Assembly (NCBI GenBank): GCA_051453625.1
Contig: JBOZIK010000001.1
Coordinates: 264,012,581 to 264,076,580 of the forward strand
DNA from: Welwitschia mirabilis
Taxonomy: Eukaryota > Gnetophyta > Gnetopsida > Welwitschiales
DNA length: 64,000 bases
Direction of reading: 5' to 3'
Of the stretch, positions 34,542-48,119 are shown piece after piece. The notes below the pieces were generated by a model. That model had not been told where the DNA came from. It ran no database searches and saw only the letters and a program-made list of their open reading frames with translations. The position numbers and the translations under genes were made by a program. Position 1 is the first letter of the stretch. Each line of letters opens with the position of its first letter.

Positions 34542-36260
34542 GCTATGAAGTCATCAAAAGAATCATGCTTATACATCATATGCCTAATTTCCCTAGTTTT
34601 TAGAATTCAAGATTCATCCTGAGGTATGTTTTCATAAATACACATAAATTTGTGACTTTGAAAAATAATATTAGATTCATAATGCTTAGTATTATCTAGA
34701 GAATCAAAATCATCAATGACCAATTTACCTTAGGAGAAGATTTAATTTTATCTTAAGCAATCTAGTAATAATTTATGATACGATTTATTCTTCCACATCA
34801 TGAATACTAATATGCATTATTCTTTGGAGCAGCATTACATTGATGTCATTTCTTCTTTAGTTAAAACTGATGATACTAAAGAGGTATAACTTCTTACTAT
34901 TTATAAGGAGCTTTATTCTTATTATGATGTTTAACATTAGAAGGGTATTTTCTCGAATACTATTTATTGGAATATAATCTATTATAAGGATGTAACACTT
35001 TGAATATAGATTTAAGGGATGAGATATTAGAAAAGTTGAATTATTTCTTAGTAGTTATAAGGTTTTTACTAAATGTATCAAAGCTTATTTGTAGTAGTTT
35101 CCTACTCTTATGAAGTGATATAATGTAGCTACATAAATATGAATCCTCTAAACAACATGTTATCAAGTTAACATAATGTATGCATTCTTGGTTCTATGGG
35201 TCAAAGTCAATAATGTTTTCCTTGATATCAAACCTTTTTTCAATTAATTATCTCATGTTCCCTTTCTTATAATATAAACTATTCATGTTTTTGATGATAT
35301 TGATAAGATTCAAATAATTATTTAAGTAAAACATATTTTGCAATGTGATGAAGTTCATATAGGTGGTCTTACTATGATCTACTAACTCCTTATGATGTGA
35401 AGCCATAGAATTTCTCATAATCTTTATAAACTTATTATCAATGGAATTTTAATCATTTTCTTCCTTTAAAAGCTAAAGAGGAATATGTAATTAAAAGAAA
35501 TCTATGTCAAAACCATATGTGTATGGTGGATGTAAAATCTTCATGTCACTCTTTCCAAGACTAATCATCATGAAGAATAACTCTAATGTTTGTCATGATT
35601 TGAGTTGTCAAAACTAGTATGAATAAGTCTAACAACATTTAAAACTTACCCTTTGAGGTTTCCATAATTGATGTAATTAGAATAGGAGATGATAATTTAT
35701 GAGGTATATTTGATTGTTAGGGATATTTTATCACATCCACAACTAAACAATGGATCTATCCTTCATATAAAGAATATTTTTTAACTCAAGAAGAGAAAGT
35801 AATAATAGGAAAAAAAAATAACATAATTAATTTAACTAGAAATCTTTTTCATATTTACAAGTTTGAATGATCTATCCAATTCACAATGATATAACAAAAA
35901 TACCAAAATAATGTCATGATAATGAGGTGTAGTTAATTCAAAAGGGACCTTACTCACATCCATAATTGAATGATCTATCTAATCCAAAACTTTCTGATAA
36001 ATATAATGAGAAACTTAATCCTAACACTTATAGTATCTAAGAGTATTAAAAAAATTTATTAAACCCTTATGTGAATGCAATAAATTTTAACACAAGAGGC
36101 TTAAATTATTAGATGATTAAGTGATATTTTTATTAATTTTAGGTCTTACTTCCAATCTAAGTAGATGTGATTTTTATCTTCAAAAGAAGTAAAAGGACAA
36201 AGTCTAAATTACATTAGTAGGACATCTAAGTTATTAGCCAATTTTAATTACATTAGCAAT
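34537..36260 (-). pseudogene. gag: Ty1/copia gag and protease (right half of the split element)
   Basis: Minus strand, right to left. The gag-like part includes 'MASHHKELVDHSKTTYMNF', 'LQNMFYLNNYLNLI' and 'IEKRFDIKENIIDFD' (about 35100-35420), loosely like the gag core of copia. A zinc-knuckle relic (C-G-R-I..) lies at about 34790-34840. The linker 'VIDDFDSLDNTKHYESNI' is followed by a protease entry at about 34600-34640 where DES-x-IL..RHM-x-YKHDSFDDF occupies the place of WILDSGAS-x-HMT; the catalytic DSG is lost (reads KTR). The chain continues on the other side of the inserted block at 4966, where VLYILSL follows at the right distance. Confidence 0.7.
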
Positions 36261-38520
36261 ATACCCCATTAAGGGAGAGTATGATGTAATGTTGATAATC
36301 TAATTATATTTCAAAATTAGTAAATTTTATATTTCTTACACTTATACCTTCCTATTAACTTAATGATCAAATTCAAGTAGACCATACCACTATGTCTATG
36401 ATCTTCATATAATATACCCCTAATTACCAAGATGTGCATGAAAATCTAAACCTCAAGATTCTTGGAATTCTTTTGTTTAAGAGAAACATGTCCCTTGTAT
36501 AGCTAGAGCTACATAATTATGGTAGTTAGAACTATACAATATGCTCATAGGATAGTATAGCATATCATAAATCGATGTTTATGTAAGACACCTCATGTCT
36601 ACTACTAAACAAAACTTATTACTCATGAAATACATTAAGTTTTTGAGGTATGGATAATTTTATATTTTAATCCTTAGAATATAAAAAAATTCTAAATTGG
36701 AATTAAGTTAAAAATAAGGATGATAAAATACCAAAAAGAGAAATGCTTAGCTTAAATCACATGAGCCAAAGACTTAGTAGAAAATTGCATGTGCTTTATA
36801 AATAATAAGTCCTATCTTAATAAGCCCTTTAAATTACTCTTATAGTACAAAACCACTTAAAGATAAGGCCCTTTGAATTGACATTTGACACCATCTTCAA
36901 ACATGAGAGGTTTTGGATTTTAAAAGAGAAACAATAGAAGATAAATTCCTTGCTATTTCTTACATTTGTTTTTAAGTTTAAGAAAAATATCCTATAATAG
37001 TGATTGGGTAATAAAAATTAGTTTACTTCAAATAGTAACAAGGTTTCTGCCTTTTTTGTATCATTGGTTTTATTATATGTAGTATGAATTTATGACTAGA
37101 AACAAAGTGGAAACTTGCAATGATAAACATATCATTCCTTAAAGAATGTTTGGTGTTAAGATTGATATTTCAAATATTTGATTAGTATCATTTGAACATC
37201 ATGATCCTATTAAATACAACATCAGTAAAAAGGAATTCTTGATTCTTCCACTTCCTAACTACCGCTAACTTAAAATGGAAATAGTAGATTAAATTATTAG
37301 CTTATGAAAGTGTCAGGAATCTTTCTAAAGCTAATATTCATTAGTACTATCTCAACACTATAATGGAGAATCATTAAAACATCTTAGAACAAGATATTAA
37401 GTAAGAATAATTCACTTTAGTTGTTTAGACATTCTTGAAGATAATTTAGAATTCATAGAATTATTAACATGAAGAGCATCCTTGTGATCTATTAGATGGA
37501 GAAATGAGTAGGTCCAAGAAATAATAATGTTATAACATGATATTCCAAAGCACTACGTAGGTATAGCAACCATCAATGATGGACTATCATGAATTTGTTT
37601 AAAAGAGGTGTAATGATAGCTAGTCTAAAAATCTAGAAATAAAGTATAATAGTTACTTTAGTGGCATGTTTAATGATAAGAGAAAATAAAAGACAAATAC
37701 ATGTGTAAATGATGATGATATTTTTACAAGCTCCATGTCATCTATACTTGGAAGGAAAAAATAAAAATGGTATTTTAAAAAATTAACATCTTAGAAAAAT
37801 ATTTAAAAAAACATAAAAAATGTCATAGTGGTAAGACATTTGCAATAATCTTTATTGTGAATACACAAATTATAAAAAAGACAACTAATAGGATTTTAAT
37901 TTTTAGTATTTCAATGGCCATGTAGTAAAATATTAGGATTAATTTAATAAAAATAAATTTTGTCCATGAGAGTCTATAAGCAATTTAATATGATATCAGC
38001 ACTCAAACATGTCTTAGAGTTTTACCAGTGGCATTGTCTCCTGTAACTACAATTATAACACTTAGAGTAAAATTAATGATCAAAAAAGAAAATTCTTAAA
38101 AGATAGAAAGATACCTACAAAAAGAAATACATTCATTTAATAATATATCTATAATTACTCAAGGATCTTTTAGATAATTTCACAATGTAGCCTCATAAAT
38201 ATAGACAGATGCAAGTGGAGACTAGTCCTTCATTTCCTTTTTTCATTATAAATGGAGTCATGATTCTCTTTTAAAACTGCCATAATAATCTCATAGATAA
38301 GATCTTACATAAAAATTTTATATAATCAAACTGATAATTAGAAAAACCTAGAAAGATATAAAATAAAGTAGCTACAAAAAAAGAAAAACTTCAAAGCTAG
38401 TAAAATTTATAAAATAAAGAAATAAAATGTAGATATTATAATAAATACAACTAGAAATAAGTTGCAAAGGATATGGAATAAAACATGCAAGCTCCATGAG
38501 AGCCTTAAGAGCCCTAGCCT
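36261..38520. other. Unassigned 2.3 kb between copia gag and its primer site
   Basis: Longer than a normal copia leader plus gag start, so extra sequence is likely inserted here. On the plus strand, AAGGGAGAG at 36271-36279 followed by TATGATGTAATGTTG resembles a copia polypurine tract and LTR start. A plus-strand piece 'YNSDWVIKISLLQIVTRF' near 36990-37050 is reminiscent of copia RNase H (S-D-S-D-W..). Neither is strong enough to name an element. Confidence 0.3.
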
Positions 38521-38521
38521 A

Positions 38522-38533
38522 AGCTCTAATACC
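38522..38533 (-). promoter_or_regulatory. Primer-binding site of the copia element, iMet type
   Basis: The minus strand reads TGGTATTAGAGC, 11 of 12 bases of the plant iMet primer site, three bases after an LTR-like CA end (plus-strand TG at 38537-38538). Orientation and position fit the minus-strand copia gag and pol to its left. Confidence 0.75.
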
Positions 38534-38536
38534 ATA

Positions 38537-38985
38537 TGAAAAATCAAACAAGGAATGAAAAGTAGAACAAGACCAAAATAACATTTTAAAAAGTTATGTT
38601 TTATTTTTTCTTTCATGTTTACATCAAAAGTTAACTTTGTAGGTAATCATAGCCAATTAGGTTTCCACTAGAATTCTCACTCTCCCTACGTTTAGTATCT
38701 TGATTTGACTCACTAGTATCCTAGTAATGTGACTCATAAGTATTCTAAGATGTTAATCTTTTTCAAATTAATTTGTTTAAAAACTTATAACAGTATAATA
38801 AGAAAAGATTTAATTTTAATGATTTATGAAAATTAAAAATTAATTTTATGAAATCCATTAAGACTCAAGAATCTACTAGATAATAGAGATATATGTTGTA
38901 TGAGTGTTAAAAACATAATTTATAAAACCATCAAGTGTTCTTGGCTAAATCTGAAATAGCTTTAAAAGATTCTAGATGAAAATAT
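38537..38985 (-). repeat. End of the copia 5' LTR (outer limit not found)
   Basis: Sequence to the right of the primer site should be the 5' LTR of the minus-strand copia element, ending (minus strand) '..TTTGATTTTTCA'. Its 3' LTR partner lies outside the window, so the outer limit cannot be set. Confidence 0.45.
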
Positions 38986-38989
38986 TTCA

Positions 38990-40505
38990 TTTTCTTTAAT
39001 CTTTTGTTGTTGATGAATATTTAGGAGGAAAAATATGGTATTCATCCTCTATTGAATTACTATTATAAAATTAGTAATTTATTTCTTCATGATGCATTTC
39101 CTGCCATTTAATTTAAAAATAATGGAATTACATTCTTGATTTATTAATTTGGTTTCATAGATAGAAAGGAATGATATCTTTCAAACAAATAACCTATGTG
39201 GAAATATGTCCTTTAACATTATACATGTAAACTTTCTTATTTTATTTACCTTTTTATTATATTCTCTAAAGAGGATTTTTAGTAATGAGTTTTTGATATC
39301 CTTTGGAATTAGTAGGGAAAATTATTTCTTTAATATTTCATTTCTTAAGATACCTCTTTTCCTATTTAAACCATCCATTTTCTTGTGTTGTATAAAGAAC
39401 TCTCTAGGAAAATTTATCATGAATATTATAGAGTAATTAATAAGCATAAGCTAAAAATCAATAAATGGCTTTAATTTGAAATGGAATTAAATTTTTTTCT
39501 AAAGGAATGATTTCATATTGAATTTTTAGCTTTACCTTAAGTTCATCTAGTAAAAAAGAATTTTTACACTTCTTCTATTTTTTTTCAAAGTTTATAATAG
39601 TCATTAATAAAAGGTAATTTAACATAAAAGTTTTACCTTAGATTGAATTAACATAAAATGAAAGAGTGTTTAAAATTTTCTTTATAATAAATTATTATTT
39701 AAATAATATTTTTCTTTTCAAATTAATAAAAGAATAAAATATAAAATGTCGTTGACTAATACTTAAGGGGAAAAAAATATGGTATTCATCCTTTATTGCA
39801 TTGCTATCACAAAATTAGCAAGTCGTTTCTTCATAAAGCATTTTCTACAATCTAATTAAAAAATAATGGGATTGCATTCTTGGTTTATTAATTTGGTTTC
39901 ATAGATGGAAAGGAATGGTATCTTTCAAACAAATAATCTCTGTATAAATACCTTCTTAAACATCACACATGTAAACTTTCTTATTTTATTTTTCTTATTT
40001 TATTTAACTTTTTCCTATATTCTCTAAAGATCATTTTTAGTAATGTGTTTTTGACATCCTTTGGAATTAGTATGAAAAATTATTTCTTTAATATTACATT
40101 TTATAAGCTACCTCTTTTCCTATTTAAACCATCCATTTTCTTTCATTGCATAAGGAACTTTCTAGGAAAATTTATCGTAACTACATAGAGTAATTAATAA
40201 GCATAAGCTATAAATTAATATATGGCTTTAATTTCAAATGGAATTAAATTTTCCTCTAAAGGCATGATTTCATATTAAATTTATAGCTTTACCTTAAAGT
40301 CATCTAGTAAAAAAGCATTTTTACACCTCTTATATTTTTCTTCAAAGTCTATAATAATCATTAATAAAAAGATGATTTAACATAAACATTTTACCTCAAA
40401 TTGAATTAAGATAAAATGAAAGAGTGTTTAACATTTTCTGTGTAAGAAATTCATATTTAAATAATATTTTTCTTTTCAAAGTAATAAAATACTGAAATAT
40501 AAAAT
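38990..40505. repeat. Two tandem copies of a ~750-base unit, function unknown
   Basis: Unit 1 spans about 38990-39740, unit 2 about 39741-40505. Matching landmarks: 'AAATATGGTATTCATCCT' (39035, 39775), 'TTATTAATTTGGTTTCATAGAT' (39143, 39884) and 'TTTCCTATTTAAACCATCCATT' (39358, 40116). Unit 1 has a 76-codon frame (39206-39436) that is broken in unit 2, so I do not call it a gene. Confidence 0.75.
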
Positions 40506-42300
40506 TCTAAGATTTCAAAAGCAAAAAATTAAAACTTATATTTAGAATGAAAATTATTAGATGATGCATTCTAAATAAACTATAAAATTATTTCCAAGAC
40601 CTAACTAAGAATAAGAGTTGAAACATAGAAATCTTCATAAAGAGGATTGAATTATGGAGTTAACATTTATAAAATTTGAAGTACTTGAATAAATATCATT
40701 ATTCTTTAATGCTTTCTAAATAATAAAGTTAGAAAAAAACTAGAATTTAATAAAAAAATATAGAGATCTGATAGTGATTAATTTCATACTAATCAAATAG
40801 ATTAATTAGTAAATCATAACTTTGAAAATTATTTTTTAGTGATTGAGAAAAAATTATGATGAAGAAGAAGAAAGAAAATAAGAGCTAGTATGAAAGTATA
40901 GGTTTATACAAATAATAGAGTTCACAAGTTTGAAAATAAGAAAGAAATCTTGGGATGCCAAAATTAATAAATAGAATTTAAACTCGAAAAATGGATAATA
41001 TCCCTTATGTTGAGCACTAAGGAAATATCCTTAGGAGTTAATACTTCTATATAATTTAGAGAATGGGAGAAAGGACGTGAATAGAGAGAAAAAATAAAGA
41101 GATCTAAATTTATAATCACCTACACTATCCTTAGCATGAGGAGGTTATGTAACATGTATAAGTTGGTTGTATCCTATTTACAATAAGTTCGAAAATATGT
41201 GGATCTATTTTTAGAATAATGTAAATTTGATGATCACTTCTTAACATGAATAATTAATATTTTTACTTTTATAAAAATGCATATATAGTTTATTATAATT
41301 AATCATGGAATATTGAATAACTACCTTCAATGTATTAGCTTTTTTTTGTGTCATGTTTATGATAACTTTGCTAAATTAAATTTGATGCCGAACAATGATT
41401 AGATTTTTCATTATTATAATGATTCAAATCTAGTAATTACTACCTTTAAAAATTATTTCCTTACTCTACAGTTTCCTTGCTAGTGGGACTTTTTACTCTC
41501 TCCTTTTTATTAGTTCTTAGCACATGACTTGTCATCCTTTTCTTATCTAATCCAAAATAAGTTTGAGAATTATTTTTAATTTAGATATAACATAGTATCT
41601 TAATATTTGTTTTTCAACATTTTTTAGGAGATATTATAAGTATGGTTAAAAAAACTAAAATAAAAAATCCTTTATTAAAATTAAAGAATAATGAAATAAT
41701 TATGCAAGCTACTTTAATAAGGTTGTTAAAAATGATTTACAATAGTAAACTTAAAAAGTTGTATTGTTTGCTATTTCATAATTTTCATGCCATTTTCTAG
41801 GATTCCTTTATAAAAATGTTTAATTTCATATGATACGTTAGAGACTCTAAGAGTATTTTCATGAATGATTTCAACTATAGACTCATCTATGACATTGACA
41901 GCCAATACTCCAAAAATAAAGGGATCATTTGTGTTGTAGATTTTCAAAAAAACAAAAAAAGAAGAGGAATTTAATATTAGTTAATTATGCTTGTTATTAT
42001 TCTTATGATGTCATCCATGAACAAAAAAATGGAAATATCTGAATAAAATAAAACAAGTTTTTTGAAATCCTTATGGATTCTTAACTTATTATTATTACTA
42101 GTTTTATTATTTTACATAAAAATGTAATTAAAATTCAAGTTATCAATTTTTTTATAAAGAATTATTTTGAGACAAATTGTCAATATCCTTAGTCATAACT
42201 AAATTTAGATTTTAAAAATTTATAAATTTTTATTGTACAAAGTACATCCTAAAATTATTATAGTATCATATTTCATCATATAAAGCACTTATCATTTGGA
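40506..42300. other. AT-rich stretch, probable decayed element DNA
   Basis: No coding motif read on either strand. On the minus strand near 41080-41130 'GATTATAAATTTAGATCTC' followed by C/T-rich sequence resembles an LTR promoter, but no partner repeat was found. Confidence 0.3.
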
Positions 42301-45300
42301 TAAAATATAAAATTATTAAAATTTTCTCTTATGTTAAGGAATAAGCCTTCATATAAGTCATTATGTATGTAATAACATAAAGATAGCATATGTTCAAAAA
42401 TTAAGAATTAAAACTAATTACATTAATTATTTTTATAACCTAAAGTTTTGTTATTAGGAATATGGGTACATACTAATATAATTATTGTATAAACTTGTGA
42501 ATTTATAAGACAACAATATTTAAGATGAGTAACTATAAAATCAAACAAAAAATGAAATATATATTTATCTAATGTTATTGTGAGCTTAATCTCATTATCA
42601 AGTTATCCTTAATTTTCCCTCTCTCTTTTAAAATAACTTCCTTTTTTTTAAATTACTTTTATTTATTCTAAATAATGATTGTAACATTTAAAATTTCCTT
42701 TTGATTCTTATTGAAAAATGACAATTATTATGTTATTTACTATAACTAATGACCTTAGTTTCCATTTTAAGAATTCTACTCTTTATTCTTGGTATATATG
42801 ACATATCTTTTCCTAAACTAGGGCATATTATAAAGTAGAAAAATATTAATACCTTTTATGAATATCATTTTTCAAGGCATAAAAATTTGTTAGTATCATT
42901 CCTAGGGATTATAAGCAATGCTACTTGACTCATTGAAAATATATCCTTATCATATGCACTTTTATTTTTATTTATTATTTAAAATATTTTCTTTAAAAAA
43001 TTAAAGTTTTTAAATATTTCTTTTAGAGGTATTTTTTATAATTTTTATCATTTTTAATAAGAAAAAGGATAATAGTTATCTTTTACATTAGGATTATTAG
43101 GTAATAGCCCTCATTTTCTTACATTTAATACACTATTTATATACACACATGCAATTAATAAGTATATTAAAAATTAAAAAATATTATTTTTGGAATTTAA
43201 AAATCAACTGTAATTTCAAAAAAATACACAACTTGTAAGGAATAAAGGAAAACAAGATATAGAATAAATTTTCAATTAAAAAGCATGTATTAAAAAATGA
43301 GATGATTTTATTTTTATTTTATTTTATATTGTATCATTTGATGTGCTATGTATTTTTCATCAATAATTACTATTTGATATTTTTATACATTATACTTATT
43401 TTCTATAATTTATTTTACTAAGGAACCTATTCTAATTATTACCTTTATTTTTATAATTTTAATTTCATTAACCCTAGAAAGTTAATTATTTTAATGCTAT
43501 ATATAGCATGTTTAATGATTATTTTTCATTAATCAATCTCTAATCATAAATAATATTAGACTTTTATTATGAAGTAATGATTTCTAACATTTACTATGTA
43601 GGTTATAAAATGTTGATTAAGCTTTAATCAAATGTATATATCTTATCTTAAATGATATTACCATTAGGCCCATGATGCCATTAATTTTCTATAAAATTAT
43701 GGACTCTTATAAAACCATAATGAATATTAACTTTCAATTACTAAAATAAAATTAAAATAAACATGTAAAAGCTAGTGAAATTTTAAGAAATTAAAAAAAT
43801 ATATAACAATACCCAACTTGATTAATTTAAAAAGTAAAAAAAATTAAATAAAAGATCCTAAGTATAATATTATAATAGCAAAACTTACATTAATGTTTAG
43901 AAATCTAGTTCTTCATCTCATCATTGCATATCCTAATTGGTATTAGAAATTTATTTACTCTTTGCATCATTTCTAGTTTTATCTCCTCATATCTGTGGAT
44001 TCCATTATGGTTATGATGAGGCCTTATTTGATGATGATGTTCTAAATTCATTTTATCATTTCTTAGTCTTCTCTTATTTCTTAATTCTATAAAAATGATG
44101 TTTTTTCCAAAAGGCATCTAACTCATCATGGTTAAGAATATTTTCTTATTTTACTAGACTACTTCGATTGCTAGTTAATGGAATTTTATTTGTAAATAAA
44201 TTTGACTTTACATTTTCATAAATGATAAATTTATGATTATTTGCATTGCAATATTTCATTTGGAATGTATTTTTATTATTTCAGTTTAGTTCCTTCATAT
44301 TAGGCTTCTGGTAGGTTAGATGTTGATATGTTAGATCTATGACATCTATTACATATTCCATTTCCTACATCACATTGTAAGATTATCCATATTTGAACAT
44401 TATTTATATGTAAATAGTTCAATCCCTTTTATTTACATCCATAAAATACAAGATGTATAGTAAATAATTTGTTAATTACATATAAAACACTTATTATTTA
44501 ATGGTCTATCATATTGGATTTAGTAAATGATAATGATTATTGTTGTTTCCTTTATTTAGACATACTTGATTGTTTATTTTATGGATAGTAATTTTCAATT
44601 CTTAAGAGCCTAGGCATTTTTTAATTATTTTTTCTCTTTATTTTAAAAATACTTTCTTTTAATTTATTTGATTTTAAATAAATTATGATTTTGAACTTTA
44701 ATATCTCTCTTTAATCCTTTTAAAAGAATGATAATTAAGGTTTCTTATCTTATAATTAATGGATGTATTTTATATTATAATACTATGATGCTCTTTCTTG
44801 ATAGTTAGCAAATATCTCTTCTTAAATCAAACTATATTGTATACCAAGAAAACATTAATATTTTTCTTAATTAAAATTTTCCAAGCTAAACAAAATTTTT
44901 ATCATTATTGTGAGAGATTAAAACTGATATTACTTGGGTTATTGAAAATATTTTTTTCCTATATTTTTTAATTTTAGTCATTATTATAAATATTTTTTAC
45001 ACAAAAAAAGAGATCTTTTAAATCTCTCTTACATAGGTGCTTCATTATTATTATTATTTCTAATAAGAAGGATAAATAGTAGTTATCTACATTGCCATTC
45101 TTATGTTCTACATTTTTTAATATGCACTATAGAGAGAGTTAAACAAACAAATGTGTGTATGTGTGTGTTGTGTATAGTTATTTTCCTTATTGTATATCAC
45201 CTAATTTAATGTGATAATCATTTTTCATTAATGATCAATGTTTGATATTATTGTGCATTACTTTTAGTTTTTACAATTTATTTTACCAAGTTCCTTACAT

Positions 45301-46300
45301 TAATTATTACCTTTGTTTTTACAATTTTTATCTCGTTAACGTTTGTAAATTAATTAATTTGAGCTATAATTATTACATTTTGCATTATCTTTTATTTATT
45401 ACTAAACTTGCATTATGAAGGATAGATTATTAGTATTTTATATGTAGGTTATAAAACATTAATTGATTATTTATCAAACATTTAAACTCTTAACTTATAA
45501 AATTATTAGATCTATGATGCAACTAAAGTTCTATAGAACTCTTACTTGAAGAAAACCATAATAATAGTTAGATTTCACATAATAAATTCATACCAAAACA
45601 ATGTGTAAATCTTAGTAATTTTTTGAAAAGAAAGATATACTAAGGATTAATCTAATTAATTTAAATGATTAGGCAACCTAACTTTGAATAAAGTTAATTC
45701 ACCTTAAAGTATTAACTAAGTTCAATTAAAACAAAAACCTTAATCAAAATGCTACATATGTATTAGTTTTTCATCTTTTCATTGAATATTCTAATTTTCA
45801 TTAATAATCTATTTCCCTTTTCCCTCATTCATAATTTTGTCCCTTCATATCGATTAGTTCCATTTTAAATTCCATGGTTATGATAAGGGCTTATCTTATC
45901 ATGTNNNNNNNNNNNNNNNNNNNNNNNNNNNNNNNNNNNNNNNNNNNNNNNNNNNNNNNNNNNNNNNNNNNNNNNNNNNNNNNNNNNNNNNNNNNNNNNN
46001 NNNNAAAGTCCATGGTTATGATAAGGGATTATCTTATCATGTGGTTTTAGATACATTTTATCCTTTCTTAACCATGAGGAAACTTCTTTTTCAAATCTAA
46101 GAACATACTTGATATCTAGTTTTTAATTTTTATAGCATTATCACTATTGGTTAGTGGAATTTAATTTGTGATGATAAATTTTATTTTAGATTTTCATTCT
46201 AAATGCATTTATAATTTCTTACATTATAATAGTCTGTTTTGAATATTTTTAATTATTTATTATTTTATTTAATTTCTTTAATTCTTTCTTAATAATTTAT
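42300..46300. repeat. Two ~1.95-kb tandem copies of gypsy-like sequence
   Basis: 42300-44260 and 44265-46300 are co-linear: 'ATAAGAAAAAGGATAATAGTTATC' (43060) with 'ATAAGAAGGATAAATAGTAG' (45063); 'GTTAATGGAATTTTATTTG' (44174) with 'GTTAGTGGAATTTAATTTG' (46152); and the gag-like segment in each. Divergence is high, so the duplication is old. A 100-N gap (45905-46004) interrupts the second copy. Confidence 0.6.
43905..44117 (-). pseudogene. gag: Gag-like remnant of a gypsy element
   Basis: A 70-codon minus-strand frame contains 'RPHHNHNGIHRYEEIKLEMM'. The R/Y-E-x-IKL-x-(I/M)-P-x-F start of the retrotransposon gag domain in chromovirus-like gypsy elements is the nearest thing I know. A decayed second copy ('YHNHG..NRYEGTKL') lies at about 45790-46056. 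Identification is tentative. Confidence 0.4.
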
Positions 46301-46349
46301 TATTTAGATCATTAATTTATTATACCTATTAAATTTATCATTATTTGCT

Positions 46350-46759
46350 ATCGTTAATTTCATACAATAAACCAAATTTAACTAATTTTACACCTAGTAT
46401 CATTCTTTCCACTAGGATAACTAAGGTAGTTTTTTAGACATTTACCACTCTTACTCCTTGCAAGTTATAATTTTATAAAAAAGGGAAAAACATAAAAATA
46501 AGTTAAAAATCTTTTATGTTTGAAAATTTAACATGAAAAAATAGGAGAGTAAGCCATTTCTAAGTTTTTTTAAATTCATTCACCCATAATCTTTCACTCA
46601 GATGATATCCTATGCCTTCTCTACGATACACTTAAACTATGAAGTTTTTTTGGGCTCAAATCATGATGATATAATTTCATTCATCATAGGAGATGAGGTA
46701 AAATCAAGTGCCACTTAATCTTTCATAATCTTAAAATAAAGATGGAAAGTAAAGACCCT
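46350..46759 (-). repeat. Remaining part of the D2 LTR left of the D1 insertion
   Basis: On the minus strand, from 46759 leftward, 'GGGTCTTTACTTTCC' and 'GATTAAGTGGCACTTGATTTTACC' follow the D-family LTR ('GGAGTTCTTACTTTC', 'GTGTTAGTTGAATTCACC' at 47710-47765), in the place where the D2 LTR at 54208-55156 stops. Homology fades towards 46350; the LTR end is not clear. Confidence 0.6.
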
Positions 46760-48096
46760 TGTTAACATGTAAAAATTAACATTATGATTAAGTTAAAAGA
46801 TTAATTAACCTTAATAGAAGACATTAATATCATTATCTTTCTCATAAAAATACATCTTCTATTCATTTTCACATTGATTGTAAACTTAAATCATTTTCAT
46901 AACATTTCTAGGTGCATAATGCTTAGTTAAAGAACATGCCTTAATTTTATCATCAATCGACTTAAGATGTCAACACCGCCATCTAGGACTATTGGTACTA
47001 TTAGTCTATATGCTTAAAAACCCTTTAAACTTATATTCTTAAGATGTTATAGAAAATTAAATAGAATGAAATTACAAGATTAATAAATTTTTACATCAGA
47101 AAATAATTACATTCTTATCAAAACATGTCAATGATAATGAGAACTTAAAGAGTGACATTTGATAGAGTTGAATAATATGATAATGGAGATACATGATGAA
47201 GTCAATGGTTAGCAAAAATTGTAGCACTCTAGAGTAAAGTGGAAACATTATCATAAGCATCTTTATCAAGTGAAATAGAAGATAAACCATCCCACCTAAT
47301 CTAATCATGTAATCATCCATCTAATGCTATAAGCCAATGGCTTACAACCACCCCNNNNNNNNNNNNNNNNNNNNNNNNNNNNNNNNNNNNNNNNNNNNNN
47401 NNNNNNNNNNNNNNNNNNNNNNNNNNNNNNNNNNNNNNNNNNNNNNNNNNNNNNNNNNNNNNNNNNNNNNNNNNNNNNNNNNNNNNNNNNNNNNNGCTAA
47501 GAAGTTCTTCCTATTTCTTTTCTTTTTTTTTTTACTGTAAAGTTTTTCTTTTTTATATGAAAAAGATATTTTATTTTAATTTAAATTCATGAGTAAAATT
47601 ATAATTAAAATGATTTGATAATTTCTTTAACTATTAAGTTTAATTTAATTGTGTAAATTCTTTATTATCACTTAGTCTTTTAATCTCATAAATCCTGAGT
47701 ACTTTAGGAGTTCTTACTTTCTATAGTTATTTCAAGGATAAAAGTGTTAGTTGAATTCACCATTTATTATATCATAGATGACATGATGCCCCATGAATTT
47801 GATTGAAATCACTTGATGGTTTTATTATTTTGTAAGAAGACAATTCAATAACATTAAAGCGAAGGATTGCTTAGGACAAATTGGTAATACTTTAGAGCTA
47901 GTTTGCTTTTCTCATCTCTAAGATAAATTTTAAATCTACTCTAAACTTTGTAATTTTCCTTTTTTTAAAAAAATTTTATAACTAACATTAATATTAAAGT
48001 TTATGTAATCCTATACCTAAATGCATATTATCCCTAAGAAGAATGATAGCTAAGTGAAAACTTAGCTTAAATCTCAACATTATACTATAATAATTA
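46760..48096 (+). repeat. 5' LTR of gypsy element D1
   Basis: Starts TGTTAACATG and pairs with 52893-54207. Includes a 141-N gap (47355-47495), so its 1337-base length is nominal. Ends 'ACTATAATAATTA', where the usual CA reads TA. The sequence after 48096 differs from that after the second LTR, fixing the boundary. Confidence 0.85.
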
Positions 48097-48100
48097 GATT

Positions 48101-48119
48101 TTGATGTCTTTGCTAGGAA
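48101..48119 (+). promoter_or_regulatory. Primer-binding site of D1, tRNA-Asp type (degenerate)
   Basis: TTGATGTCTTTGCTAGGAA, four bases after the LTR, matches the pattern TTGGCGCCxTTGCCGGGGA with G-to-A and C-to-T changes, as in family A. Confidence 0.65.

Noticed and set aside
38407-38616. 69-codon hydrophobic minus-strand frame
   Set aside because: It spans the copia primer site and LTR end; the hydrophobicity comes from T-rich sequence.
39206-39436. 76-codon plus-strand frame as a gene
   Set aside because: The tandem partner unit at 39950-40180 breaks the frame, and Phe/Leu/Ile richness reflects AT-rich composition.
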